Below, piece by piece: positions 8,510 to 18,581 of a DNA stretch of 60,000 nucleotides; within the stretch, counting starts at the first letter, position 1; the number at the start of each line of letters is the position of its first letter. The position numbers and the translations under genes are program-made. Source of the stretch: Strigamia acuminata (lineage: Eukaryota; Arthropoda; Chilopoda; Geophilomorpha; Linotaeniidae); assembly GCA_949358305.1 (NCBI GenBank), contig OX442322.1, positions 6,822,001-6,882,000 on the forward strand. The letters are read 5' to 3'. Below the pieces are notes generated by a model. It worked only from the letters and a program-made list of their open reading frames with translations. It searched no databases and was not told the DNA's origin.

Positions 8510-11049
8510 ATCCGGGGGACGAAGGTTTATTCCATCCCCCAGAAGTGGCTAATGCTACGTCGGAATCTTTATTTATGGATGTAGACACAACTTGTCTTGA
8601 AATAGTCACTAGTCATAGTGGCGGAGTAGAGGAAAATCTGCAAGAAATGACAGAACAATTAAAAAATCTGACATTGTTTCCCCACAAGTGTTACACGAAG
8701 AAATTCTGTAGACTTCGCCGACTCAACAGAGTCATAGGCGGCAATAATTTGCACAATATTACTTTAGGTAATAATAAAGATGATCCTCGAATGAAGATCA
8801 CAATTGGTGGGCTCACCTATAACGCGCTCATGGATACAGGAGCATCTCAATGTTACATTGGGGAACAACTCTTGTCTGAAACTCAGGCTTTGCCAGAATT
8901 TTTGCAAGAGGCCCCCAGAAACATGTTGGTTAACGCTGTAGGCGTAGCACACAAGCCTGTCGGACAAATAACTTTGTGCGTGCAATGGGCTGATGAATTT
9001 ACACCAATGAATTTCATCGTTTTAGCAAAACGAGTTTGTGGCTTGATACTTGGTCACAATTTCATGCGCAGACAGAAAATTAGTCCGCATCCACATTTAC
9101 AAGAGTTCTCTTGTGCAGATAAACCTAATTGGTCCGCTCCTTATGAATCGGAAGAAGCCAATTTGGCCCTCGCCCCGTTGAATCGAATTACTTTCGATTA
9201 TTTAAGACTGTCGTCCACTCTCAACTCAATTGAGTTAACAGACACCCCTGTGTTAACTTGGGATGAAAAATTAGTTGAGGAGAGCGACTGCACTCCGGAA
9301 CAAAGACTAGCACTTCGCGAAGTGGCTAACTCGATACCGAATGTATTTCGTGATCAAGTTGGGTGCACTAACGTGACCCAACATCGTATTAAGTTCAAAG
9401 AAGGGCATTCATTGCCCAAAATGCAGTATAGAATGTATAACCCGGCCAAGAGAGCCATTATGACCAAACTAGCTGCAGAATTGGAACAGGATGGACTCAT
9501 TGAAAAGGCCAAAGGGCCCTTCATAAGTCATCCCGTCATTGTTGCGAAGCCTGACGGCTCGTATAGGATGTGCATCGACTATCGGTGGCTGAATGCCATC
9601 ACCGAAGTCGAAGTAATACAAATGCCAAGTATTGACCTTTTGTTGCATAATACTGGTCCGGCAAAGTATTTTACGTCTATTGACCTTGTTAAAGGTTACT
9701 ACCAAGTCGAAATGTGTGAGGAAGATCGCCCAAAAACGGCGTTTTATACGCCAAACGGCCCTTATCAATTTGTGCGAATGCCGTTCGGCCTTTGCAATGC
9801 GCCTTGTACTTTCCAGCGTCTGATGGAAGGCATTTTAGGCTCAGCTTTACAAGACTACGCGTTAGTTTATTTGGATGACGTAATTGTGTATTCAGATAAT
9901 TGGGATGATCATCTCAAACATGTCCGAGATGTTTTGGAAAGGCTTAACCAAGCCAACATGACAATAAATAAAGCAAAATCTCGTTTTGGGCGTACAGAAT
10001 TAAAATTCTTGGGCCACTGGATTAAACCCGAAGGTCTCTTCGGTGATCCCGATAAAATATCGGCGATCATGAAATTTCCCACCCCCACGTGTGCTAAAGA
10101 CATTCAGCGCTTTCACGGCATGACTAACTTCTTCAGGAAGTTTGTTCCAAATTACGGAACTATTGCCGCACCATACACACGTATGATGAATGAGAAAACT
10201 CCATTTGAATGGGGAGATGAGCAGACAGAAGCTTTTAATAAAATTAAAGAGCTACTGTGTGGTGACAATTGTCTCCATAAACCAGACATGACTTTGCCAT
10301 TTGTCGTCATGACTGACGCTTCTCATGAAGGCTTAGGAGCTGTCCTTTGCCAAGATGTCGATATATTCGATGAAAAGAAGCAGAAAAACATTTCTGTACC
10401 CAGACCTGTAGCTTATGCAAGCAGAGTTTTACGTGGAGCGGAGAAGCGTTATACAACGCCGGAACTCGAATGTCTCGCAGTCGTGTGGGCTATCGATCGA
10501 TTTAAACCATATCTCGAATATGCTACGTTCACTTTAGAATCAGATGCAGAAGCACTGAAATGGTTGATGCGAACGCCTGAACCATCTGGGAAATTTGGCC
10601 GATGGGCCTTAAGAATCCAATGTGGAAATTTTAAAATTGTTTTTCGAAAAGGTGCTGCTAATCAAGTTGCAGATGCACTCTCTAGAGCCCCACTAACAGA
10701 GGAAGACATTCCTCTTCGAGATCATGTGGAACCTGTCGAAATTAAACAATACTGGCCTGAGTGGGACGGAAATCCTTCTGTTTCATTAAATCGTGCCCCA
10801 GAAAAACGAGAATTTTTGGCTAGTGTGCGTTCCTATTTTTCAGAAAATTCTAAAGAATGTTCTGAAGAAAAGGAGGGGGAGGAAGTACAAGAAACCTTGT
10901 ACAGTGCGTTGACTGAAGTACTTAAAGAAGTCCCTCTTACAAGGAGAGAAATAATAGATGCTCAGTTACTAGATAATGAATGCAAACGCATTCGAGAATA
11001 TTTATTGAATGACAAGGTTGTTGGGATACCACAATCTGAAATAAAATAA
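8497..11049 (+). CDS. pol: GYP-1 Pol, protease-RT-RNase H part
   Basis: Reached by -1 frameshifting from gag; the first in-frame codon after a stop is at 8497, and the GTG at 8545 is not needed as a start. Aspartic protease carries ALMDTGASQCYIG. Reverse transcriptase carries SIDLVKGYYQVE, MPFGLCNAPCTFQRLM and the active site VYLDDVIVYS. RNase H carries MTDASHEGLGAVL, PELECLAVVWA, ESDAEALKWL and VADALSR. All catalytic residues are visible. An in-frame TAA at 11047-11049 cuts it from the integrase, which follows in the same frame. This looks like a single point mutation in an otherwise intact Pol. Confidence 0.93.
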   Translation, partial: FKKLDPGDEGLFHPPEVANATSESLFMDVDTTCLEIVTSHSGGVEENLQEMTEQLKNLTLFPHKCYTKKFCRLRRLNRVIGGNNLHNITLGNNKDDPRMKITIGGLTYNALMDTGASQCYIGEQLLSETQALPEFLQEAPRNMLVNAVGVAHKPVGQITLCVQWADEFTPMNFIVLAKRVCGLILGHNFMRRQKISPHPHLQEFSCADKPNWSAPYESEEANLALAPLNRITFDYLRLSSTLNSIELTDTPVLTWDEKLVEESDCTPEQRLALREVANSIPNVFRDQVGCTNVTQHRIKFKEGHSLPKMQYRMYNPAKRAIMTKLAAELEQDGLIEKAKGPFISHPVIVAKPDGSYRMCIDYRWLNAITEVEVIQMPSIDLLLHNTGPAKYFTSIDLVKGYYQVEMCEEDRPKTAFYTPNGPYQFVRMPFGLCNAPCTFQRLMEGILGSALQDYALVYLDDVIVYSDNWDDHLKHVRDVLERLNQANMTINKAKSRFGRTELKFLGHWIKPEGLFGDPDKISAIMKFPTPTCAKDIQRFHGMTNFFRKFVPNYGTIAAPYTRMMNEKTPFEWGDEQTEAFNKIKELLCGDNCLHKPDMTLPFVVMTDASHEGLGAVLCQDVDIFDEKKQKNISVPRPVAYASRVLRGAEKRYTTPELECLAVVWAIDRFKPYLEYATFTLESDAEALKWLMRTPEPSGKFGRWALRIQCGNFKIVFRKGAANQVADALSRAPLTEEDIPLRDHVEPVEIKQYWPEWDGNPSVSLNRAPEKREFLASVRSYFSENSKECSEEKEGEEVQETLYSALTEVLKEVPLTRREIIDAQLLDNECKRIREYLLNDKVVGIPQSEIK
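8500..8540 (+). promoter_or_regulatory. Programmed -1 ribosomal frameshift signal at the GYP-1 gag/pol junction
   Basis: The heptamer A AAA AAC (8500-8506) is in the gag frame as X XXY YYZ and is followed at once by the gag stop TAG. Seven nucleotides downstream, GGGGGA (8514-8519) can pair with TCCCCC (8535-8540) as a 6-bp stem with a 15-nt loop. The -1 frame is open from 8497 and runs into the protease/RT ORF. The heptamer, spacer and stem match the retroviral pattern, giving a Gag-Pol fusion. Confidence 0.85.
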
Positions 11050-12693
11050 TGGAAAAACAAAGTAAAAAACTATTGTTTAGACAGAAAAGAAAAGGATGGT
11101 GATCAAATGATCATCTATTTTAACCCTTCGTTCGAAGAGGAATTAAATGATTCGGGAAACGGCTTTAAAGCCGTTGTACCCAATTCACTCGTAAAACGAG
11201 TAATCTTCGCTTGTCATGGCCACCCCCTAAGCGGTCACGCTGGGATGAGTAAGACGTTGGAAAAAACACGTTTAATATATTTCTGGCCGGGTATGAGTAG
11301 AAGTGTCAGGAACTACGTCAAAAGCTGCACGCACTGTGCTCAGTACAAGCCTATTCAACAGAAAAGGCACGCAGCTCCTTACACGCCACACAACATGACC
11401 AATCCTTGGGAATGTATTAACATGGACTTGATGGGCCCAAAACCCGCGGGAAGGTCCCAAAACCAGTATATTGACAATTGTACCAAGTTCGTTGAAATTA
11501 AGGCTTTGACCAAAGCCACGAGCGCTAACTGCGTTCAAGAATTAAGATCTGTTACAAACAGATGGGGACACCCCAAAAAGATTGTGAGCGATAACGGAAA
11601 ACAATTTGTTTCCGATATTTACAATGAGTATTGCGAAATGTACAACATTCGCCCGTCCCATACAAGCACATATCATGCCCAGGCGAACCCGACAGAGCGA
11701 GCCAATAGAGATATAAAGACGATGCTGGCCTTGTACACAGATGTGCACACGCAATGGCCACGATATTTAGACGAATTCGCGTTCGCGATGAGAAATAATG
11801 TCTCAGCGGCAACGGGCTCAAGCCTGATGTTACTGAACACGGGACGAATCGTAACATTACCTTTCGACCGAAGGATTATTAAACATGCCAATCCATTTGA
11901 CAAAGAAAATCCAGAAAAATATGTCAGAGTACTATTAGATATATTACGCAGATCGCATCAAGAGATGCATCGCAGAATTCAATTGAATTTTGAACGACAT
12001 AGGAAAATACACGAACAAAAGTTCGTAATTACGGAGTTCGAAGTTGGAGATTTAGTTTGGAAACAGACTCACATTCTCTCGTGCGCAGATAAAAATATCT
12101 CCGCTGGATTTGCCGAGAAGAGAGATGGACCGTGGGAGATTACTAAAGTACTTCCAGGCGGAGCGTATAAATTACGCAAATTAGCTGATTGTTCGATTGA
12201 AAAATCAGTAAATATTAAAGCGTTGTATCCCTATACTCCGTCGTACCCGATTGAGACTTGGAAAATAGGACAAAAGTCCGCCTCTTACTCGCCTCAAGAA
12301 AATCCTAAATGGATGGACGAAAGTAATCAACTTCCGGATGCTGAAGAAATGGAATTAACTCCTGAAACTTCCTCAGAAATTCCAATGGAATTATCCGACT
12401 CAACTTCAGTGCAGATTAACAAATCTGCGCCCACAAAGTCTAAACATAGACATAGACAACGCTTAACTGCTATGGAAAAGAAAGCGGCGTTAAAAAGAGG
12501 CGAAGTTCCAAAGAAACCGCCTCGAAAACCCCGCAAACCCCAACCGATAGTTCCACGAACTAGCACTCGTCCACGACGAGAACGAAAACCAAATCCTAAA
12601 TATGCAGATGAAAATTTCGTGCGAAACATCACTGCAGTATTTAAAAAACCTTACCAACAACGAGGAAAAGCCTCAAAGTTCTGTTGGAATTGA
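11050..12693 (+). CDS. pol: GYP-1 Pol, integrase part (after an in-frame stop)
   Basis: Same frame as the upstream Pol, separated only by TAA 11047-11049; the first ATG after it is at 11107. The zinc-binding HHCC region is CHGHPLSGHAGMSKT then CTHCAQ. The catalytic core has D (CINMDLMGPKP), D (IVSDNGKQF) and E (NPTERANRDIK). The QNQYIDNCTKFVE stretch looks a few residues shorter than usual between the first beta strands, which may be a small deletion. The C-terminus is basic (KKPPRKPRKPQP..RPRRERKP), suited to DNA binding. It would join element cDNA to chromosomal DNA. Confidence 0.9.
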   Translation, partial: WKNKVKNYCLDRKEKDGDQMIIYFNPSFEEELNDSGNGFKAVVPNSLVKRVIFACHGHPLSGHAGMSKTLEKTRLIYFWPGMSRSVRNYVKSCTHCAQYKPIQQKRHAAPYTPHNMTNPWECINMDLMGPKPAGRSQNQYIDNCTKFVEIKALTKATSANCVQELRSVTNRWGHPKKIVSDNGKQFVSDIYNEYCEMYNIRPSHTSTYHAQANPTERANRDIKTMLALYTDVHTQWPRYLDEFAFAMRNNVSAATGSSLMLLNTGRIVTLPFDRRIIKHANPFDKENPEKYVRVLLDILRRSHQEMHRRIQLNFERHRKIHEQKFVITEFEVGDLVWKQTHILSCADKNISAGFAEKRDGPWEITKVLPGGAYKLRKLADCSIEKSVNIKALYPYTPSYPIETWKIGQKSASYSPQENPKWMDESNQLPDAEEMELTPETSSEIPMELSDSTSVQINKSAPTKSKHRHRQRLTAMEKKAALKRGEVPKKPPRKPRKPQPIVPRTSTRPRRERKPNPKYADENFVRNITAVFKKPYQQRGKASKFCWN

Positions 12694-13768
12694 TAAGTTT
12701 TATTTAAAACTTGGAGACAGTAATTATTTTACATGTCTAACAGGTGTAGTGATTGAAACTCTCAACACCGGGGGACACTTTGATATGAAGAGTATCGAAA
12801 TTTATATTAGAATATGAATTTGCTGCGATAAGTTAAAATATTCGATAGAATATTTTATTATTTATTATTATTTTATTATTTGGTCCTATTTGTATGTATT
12901 TTAATTAAAATACAGAGAATTACTTTGAAAAGTGATAATCTCGCCTCTTCACGAGGGTATGAGACTTACGAGGTGTGATTAAACCTCGAACCCGACAATT
13001 AATAGGGAATAAAATTCCCAGGGTTCATTGCACACAAACACTTCGTAACACACGTGGGTATAAGTGACTTCGTCCCTTTATTCCTCTTCACTTTTTCGAC
13101 TTCGGAAAAACTTCAGCGCTAATTTATTTAGCCGGTCCTCGCTTCAAACAAGGAAAGCTTCACTTCCGACAGTAAGTAGTTTTCACATATATTCTTTGAC
13201 CAAAGAATTAGAAAATTGTTCGCAACAATTGAAATATCGGAGTCCCGATAAAAAGTTCACGTGTATTATAAACGTGAATCGGCATTAAATCACTCTGGAA
13301 GTATAACTATTCAGTCGAATAGTTTGTGTTAAATTCCAATAATGAATTATTGAAATTTAAGTACGTAGGCACTAATTATTTAAATCAAGTCGCGGTCGAG
13401 GCTTGGATAAATTATTTAACGATGAATTTTTAATGTGAGATATTTATTAGACTAAGTGTTAATTAATTAATACGAAGTTTATTTTTGATATTCAAAGATG
13501 GAATTAAATAGTTTATAGAAACTACGGGGATTTTTTCTTTTGAAAAATCAACAAGTTGCGATTTTCAATGAAAATCGCTGTCAGGCGAGTCCATTTTCGT
13601 GTCATAAACACAAGGGGAATGTGACTCATTAGTGTCACGTGTTAGGGGTTATAAATAACTCAAGTTGTGTATTTTCGTTGCGAACAATACGTTTTAATTC
13701 TTTGGACTCAAGGAATGATTATTTAGAGTGGAATTATTTTTAATAAAATAATTTATTTGCGTCTGCAG
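12694..13768 (+). other. GYP-1 untranslated spacer between pol and ORF3
   Basis: AT-rich, about 1.1 kb, no convincing ORF. A PPT-like CACCGGGGGAC lies about 70 nt after the pol stop (about 12766-12776), resembling the true PPT next to the 3' LTR. The spacer ends TTTATTTGCGTCTGCAG, which looks like a splice acceptor directly before the ORF3 ATG. Confidence 0.55.
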
Positions 13769-15286
13769 ATGGGAAGTGGTAAACACCGTTCGAAACGGAG
13801 TCATCGACGACACCGTCATGAAAGCTCCAGCTCGTCCACCTCGTCTAGTGACGAGCAACGCCGTTCAGCGGAACGTGCTTACATGAGGGCCCAACCAATA
13901 CCGACGGCGCCCGCCTCGATGTACGCCCTGACGCCGCTGCAACTGGCAACGCTAAATTGGCTGAGCGTCCATCCGGACGGACTTCCGCTCGACTTAAATG
14001 CGATGATGCAGGCCCCATCCACTTCTGCGCAGCCAACTGTTTATGAGTCGGCGCAATTGGCCCCGTTGGCCCAGGTAGCATATCCGCCTGTAAACGTTAT
14101 CAACGTCCCGTTGGCCCCGCATTCGCCAGAATTTCGGCCGCCAACTGCAAGCGTGGCGCCTACCATCGCCAACACGTCGAATGCAGCTGCACCGACTGTG
14201 GCAGGACAATCAACGTCCGTTGCACATCTGCCCGCCGGTGCTGAATCTTCGGCATCAGAATACGGATGGAACGAGCCGCCACCGGGCGCCCTGCGTTTTT
14301 CGGAGCTTGTTTCTCGCAACCGCGAGTACCGAGCCGCCAACAAGGCGAGAAAGAAGGACGAGAAGGCCCGCCTGCGCAAGGAGCAGTGCGAACGAGACAT
14401 GGCAGCCGGAATACCTCACGATAACATCGTGACGGACCAGGCAACAGAGACGATCTGCCCATTTTGCGTCGGCTGTGGGTGGTGCTGCGGTGCATCCGCA
14501 GGTTCTTCTCTAATGCGTTGTCCAAACTGCCGAGGAAGGAAAACGCGACCGCGTTCGGAGCCGTGGCGCAAGGAAGTTCAGCCCCACGTGGTGAAAGGCA
14601 TTAAGCCGAACGAAAAGCGATGTTGGGCTCACTGCCCAAAGTGCCGACTTTTCTTGAATAGTCGCGGCAAAGCGGTTTACATCGACCCGCGCTTCCTCAC
14701 CTGGGCCCGCGCTGAAGCCAACGCCGGTGTAAGAGTCGAACTCCTTCGACAGTCGCCGCCGCCATCCGAGGACTCCGAAGTTTCTACTGAAACTGTCCAA
14801 GCCGTCGAGAGCGCCGGAAGCGAGGTGCAGGAAGAATTCGTTCGACCAAGAGCGATGTCGCGTGGACGAGGCTGCCTGACGCTCGACCGAGCGAGAGAAA
14901 TTGCCAAAGTTCAACGCACCAACATCTTGGCACGAGGGCGAGCTCGTAAGCTTCAACAGGCTGTTGAAACGTCGTCTAAACCCGTGGAGGATCCTCCAGC
15001 GGCCGTCACCGACGTGTCTAGCGCCCCTCTAGCGTCTAAGTCTGAGACTTCGGACGACGCACAGTTCGAGGACGCCGAGGAGTTGCTCTCCGTCGTCGAT
15101 TTCGTGGCGGAGTTGCTCGAGGATCTGCCGTTCCCACCTCCGAGCCCAGAGGAAATTGAAGCGTCGGAGGAAGCTGTATTTTCTGCCGTCTCGACAGAGG
15201 CAACTGAAGAATCGGATTTTCTGACTTCTGCTGAAGTCGAGAAAAAGGAAGAGGAAGATTCGACTAACGTCGAAAAGAAGGAGTAA
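13769..15286 (+). CDS. GYP-1 ORF3, cysteine-rich accessory protein of unknown function
   Basis: 505 residues from ATG 13769; the frame is open a little further up but a TTG start is unlikely. I do not recognise the family. Seen: an N-terminal Lys/Arg/His-rich stretch (KHRSKRSHRRHRH) followed by poly-Ser, which could bind RNA or direct nuclear entry; a Pro/Ala-rich segment; a charged region (KARKKDEKARLRKEQ); a Cys cluster with CPFC, CGWCC and CPNC, then CWAHCPKC, resembling zinc ribbons; an Arg-rich MSRGRGC stretch; and a long acidic tail. No signal peptide or membrane span is evident, so it does not look like a fusogenic envelope despite its env position. The likely splice acceptor at 13768 suggests a spliced subgenomic mRNA. 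Codon use and length argue that it is a real gene. Confidence 0.75.
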   Translation: MGSGKHRSKRSHRRHRHESSSSSTSSSDEQRRSAERAYMRAQPIPTAPASMYALTPLQLATLNWLSVHPDGLPLDLNAMMQAPSTSAQPTVYESAQLAPLAQVAYPPVNVINVPLAPHSPEFRPPTASVAPTIANTSNAAAPTVAGQSTSVAHLPAGAESSASEYGWNEPPPGALRFSELVSRNREYRAANKARKKDEKARLRKEQCERDMAAGIPHDNIVTDQATETICPFCVGCGWCCGASAGSSLMRCPNCRGRKTRPRSEPWRKEVQPHVVKGIKPNEKRCWAHCPKCRLFLNSRGKAVYIDPRFLTWARAEANAGVRVELLRQSPPPSEDSEVSTETVQAVESAGSEVQEEFVRPRAMSRGRGCLTLDRAREIAKVQRTNILARGRARKLQQAVETSSKPVEDPPAAVTDVSSAPLASKSETSDDAQFEDAEELLSVVDFVAELLEDLPFPPPSPEEIEASEEAVFSAVSTEATEESDFLTSAEVEKKEEEDSTNVEKKE

Positions 15287-16027
15287 AAAGGGACAAAATT
15301 AACATTCGTTTATTTTTCCGAGTGGAGATTTTTATGACTAAAAATGCTCCAAGTGTTTGTTGTGTTTTTTCGCCATTACGAAATATTCCCACGAGTATTG
15401 TGTTTGTTTCAAGATTTTGAACTAATCATTAAATACTCGAACGAGTATAGTGTAATTTTAAAATTGGATTCAATTTAATTTGCTTGTTTTCGAATTCAAT
15501 TTGAATGTTTATTTCAACTAATCATATTAATATATGTTTGTTTGATTTATTTTGCGAGTTTCATAATTATTTGTGGAAATTGTGTTTGTTTTGCTTTGTT
15601 CAAAGTGTTGAAGAATTTCAAGTTGAAATTCAATAATTTTTATGACAATCGTAATAAAAATTAGTAGTTTAGATTTTCGATAAATAAAATTCTGCATAAG
15701 TTTATCTTTTATTGATTATCTTGTTGATTAATAAGCTTTGAATAAGTTTATTTGACGGAGAAATAAAATTTCTATCGAAATAAGTTTTCTCGAACATGTA
15801 TCCATGTTCGGACGAGTTCATTTCCGTCGCTTAGCAACCGGGAGTTGCGTTGTACAGGGAAACCGATTAGTCTAATCGGGTGATGAAGTTTCTGAAAGAA
15901 ATAACATGATTAAGTTTAATAAAATACTTACCAAGTGGATTAATTCGATAGAATTAGGTGAACATTTCTTATACATTAAGAATGACAATTAAAAGTTGGT
16001 AAACTCTATGATTGTCACCGGGGGATG
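15287..16027 (+). other. GYP-1 3' untranslated region and polypurine tract
   Basis: About 730 bp of AT-rich sequence without a credible ORF. It ends TGTCACCGGGGGATG, the polypurine tract that would prime plus-strand DNA, directly before the 3' LTR at 16028. Confidence 0.8.
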
Positions 16028-17781
16028 TGTGATGATTACAAATCCGTATTTATCAATGTTCACAATAGATGGCGCTGTTTACCAAAACGCGCGTAATTCA
16101 AACTCAATAAAACTAAAAAGTGTGATAAATAATTATTTAGACACGGTAAATAAAATATAACTATTTTATTTGACATAAACTAAAGTATTATTTACTTGAC
16201 AATGTTGATTCTATCGAATCAATATCCACGTTACTTACTTGTCGAAGGGAACCAATCGGACCCTTCCGGACCCCAACTGGGCCCATCTGGACATAGTCAT
16301 ATATTAGGTCCGGACTAGTGACCCACGAATCCGCCGATTCGTACGCTGATTGGTTGTCGCCAATCTAGTAGTTCTACAGAACTATATAAGCTCCAGTTTC
16401 CACCCACTCACCCCCCTGGCTTGATAACTGAACTTGTATATTGTCTGTGGTTGAATTGTTATCGTTTGATTTCATTATTCTCTATCGACACATCAGGCCA
16501 CCTCAGCTCTCCACAGTTAGTATTCATTACTATTTTGTTATTGCTGTTGTAGGGCTATTTCGGGAAGGCTAACTCCGGTAATAGACATGCATCCGCATGA
16601 AATGGCCCCGTAACGTTAGCCAGCTGTTCTACGGGACAGTAGGACTTCGTACGGTGGCTTAATATAACGGTCGTATACAGTACGACCTTGCTAAATGAAA
16701 GTAGGTCCCTCAGCTAACTGGCCTCAGTCCGCTGCAGGATGGCTGTTGTAAATAGCCCTCGCAGGTTCCTGTCTTTCTGCGATCGGTCCTTCCGCACGTT
16801 AAAAGTCGGTAAAGGCCTAATACACAGGTAACACGCCGGGTTGGTAGCCCGTGAGTAATATCTTCAAGATGTTGCGATAAATAACTACCTGGATAATGGT
16901 AATCCAACGGCAGTGGCCAAATAATATTTTACCCGGTGCTCGATCATTGGATCCCGCCATCGTAAGGCATGCTGGCGGATGGAGGAGTCAAATCCTCCCG
17001 CGATGGTTCTCTCGACCGTCGTGACGGTCCCCGCCCCATCGTACCCTCCGGGTTAGTAACCCGTGAACAGGAGTTGAACAACACTGTGTTAAACAAATTA
17101 CTCGGGCATTGGTAATCCTGTATTGGCAATATCTTTTAAACCCGGTAAGTCCATAGAAATGTTTACCTGGTGGTTGGTACCACCGATAGCGACTTAAAGC
17201 GTACAATTAAATACTCGGCGCCTGATCACGAGATCTTGTCGTCGTAAGGCATGCTGGCGGATGGAGTCTCAACAACTCCCGCGACGTTCTCTCAATTGTC
17301 GTGACGGTCCCCGCCCAATCAATATTTATACAACAATTCATTTGTTGTATTCCACTAATCATTTTACTTTTATTCATTTGAAACAATGGAATATTCTGCC
17401 GAATATTCCTGTTTATGCGAAGGACTCCTCGCATATTTAGATAATCGATGCTGCGGACCAAATACGTCTCCGTAGCGATATTTGTGACGATGCCGCAAGT
17501 CAGCCGTATCCCTCTGGCTTCGCCCGGATCCTCAACCAGTTGATGCCGCCCGTTTACACGCGTCCAGAACCCATCTTTGTTATTGATTAATATTTAATAA
17601 TAAATATGTTATATCACACTAAAACTGTAAGTTATTTTCTGCTTGATCGCATAGTCATGTTTGTAAGGGCTTCCGTAGCTTATCTCGGTTAGGTTGTTGC
17701 TAAACTTAGCAACGTCTTGTATAAACCGAATTATCTATCCCAAAAGGACTAATAAATTAGCCCAAAAGTAGAATCGTCACA
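16028..17781 (+). repeat. GYP-1 3' LTR
   Basis: 1754 bp, same ends as the 5' LTR. Differences I see: a few substitutions and an extra GATGGAG block near 16979, which accounts for the 7-bp length difference. TSD ATGT follows at 17782-17785. Confidence 0.95.
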
Positions 17782-17785
17782 ATGT

Positions 17786-18581
17786 TAGCCCTGGAAAGCG
17801 CTCGGTTCTGGAAACGTGCAACACGCCGAAGGAGGCGTGGGACACACTCGCCAAAATCTACGCGCCCAGTTCCAGAGCCCGCCGAGCAGCCATGAGATGG
17901 GAATTTCTCGGCCTTCAATTGCAACCCGGCGAGGATATGCCGGATTTCATTGCCCGAGTGGATGGCTATGTTCGCCAGCTGAAGGCGGTGAACGAGAAGG
18001 TAGAGGACGATCATCATGCCTACCAATATTTGAAGTGTTTACCGTCCGAATTCGCGCAGGCGACGTTCGCCATATACCACTGGCCCGACGATAAGTTTAC
18101 TCCGACACTGGTCGCCGAACAATTAGTTTCCAAACACATGCGGCTGAAATCCATCGGGCTACTCGGGACGAGCCAATCCACGGCTCATGCATCGATGAAA
18201 GGGCAATTCCGACCTCGAAATAAATCCGGACCTCGTGACATTTCAACCGTCAAATGCTTCAATTGTGACCAATTCGGACATTATGCAAACAAATGTCCAC
18301 GCCCGCCCCGTCAACAACAGGGGCAGGCAGCGGCTTCAGTGCAGCAACGGTCATCTCGAAAAGCCGCCGGCGCAATAAGAACGCCGCGGCGAAGGCAAAC
18401 AACACGCGTCCCCGTGAATCTTCGCATCCGCACCGAGAGGGGACATTCTTCGTCAATGCGCCGCAGGTCATTCAACGTCCAGTTGCCCACTTTATGCAAT
18501 CCAATGAGTGGATACTGGATTGCGGCGCCACAGATCACGTATCTCACGTACGTGCGGGATTCACTGAATTTATGGATGTAA
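17786..18581 (+). pseudogene. gag: COP-3 gag, C-terminal piece with zinc knuckle
   Basis: Continues the gag reading frame after GYP-1. It contains the TPKEAWDTLAKIYAPSSRARRA block and a UBN2-type Gag core (FIARVDGYVRQLK, YQYLKCLPSEF), then a CCHC knuckle CFNCDQFGHYANKC encoded near 18254-18297. After the knuckle the frame drifts into sequence unlike copia Gag. The protease is in another frame starting near 18293, so a frameshift in roughly 18300-18400 separates them, either mutational or a lost programmed shift. Confidence 0.85.

Larger units (their letters stand above)
3409..17781 (+). mobile_element. GYP-1, near-complete Ty3/gypsy element with an extra ORF
   Basis: Two almost identical long LTRs (3409-5155 and 16028-17781), TSD ATGT (3405-3408 and 17782-17785), a tRNA-Gln primer-binding site, gag, a -1 frameshift site, pol (protease, RT, RNase H, integrase, with one in-frame stop), a third ORF in the env position, and a PPT (CACCGGGGGATG, about 16016-16027). 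The LTR copies differ at a handful of bases plus one 7-bp indel, so the insertion is young. It is the innermost element of the left-hand nest. A solo LTR of the family lies at 51629-53246. Confidence 0.93.

Noticed and set aside
8545-8547. GTG at 8545 as the start of GYP-1 pol
   Set aside because: The upstream frameshift signal and continuous -1 frame explain pol expression; a GTG start in an animal element is unlikely.
13769-15286. GYP-1 ORF3 as a viral envelope protein
   Set aside because: No signal peptide, fusion peptide, furin-type site or membrane anchor is visible; the Cys clusters look zinc-binding.
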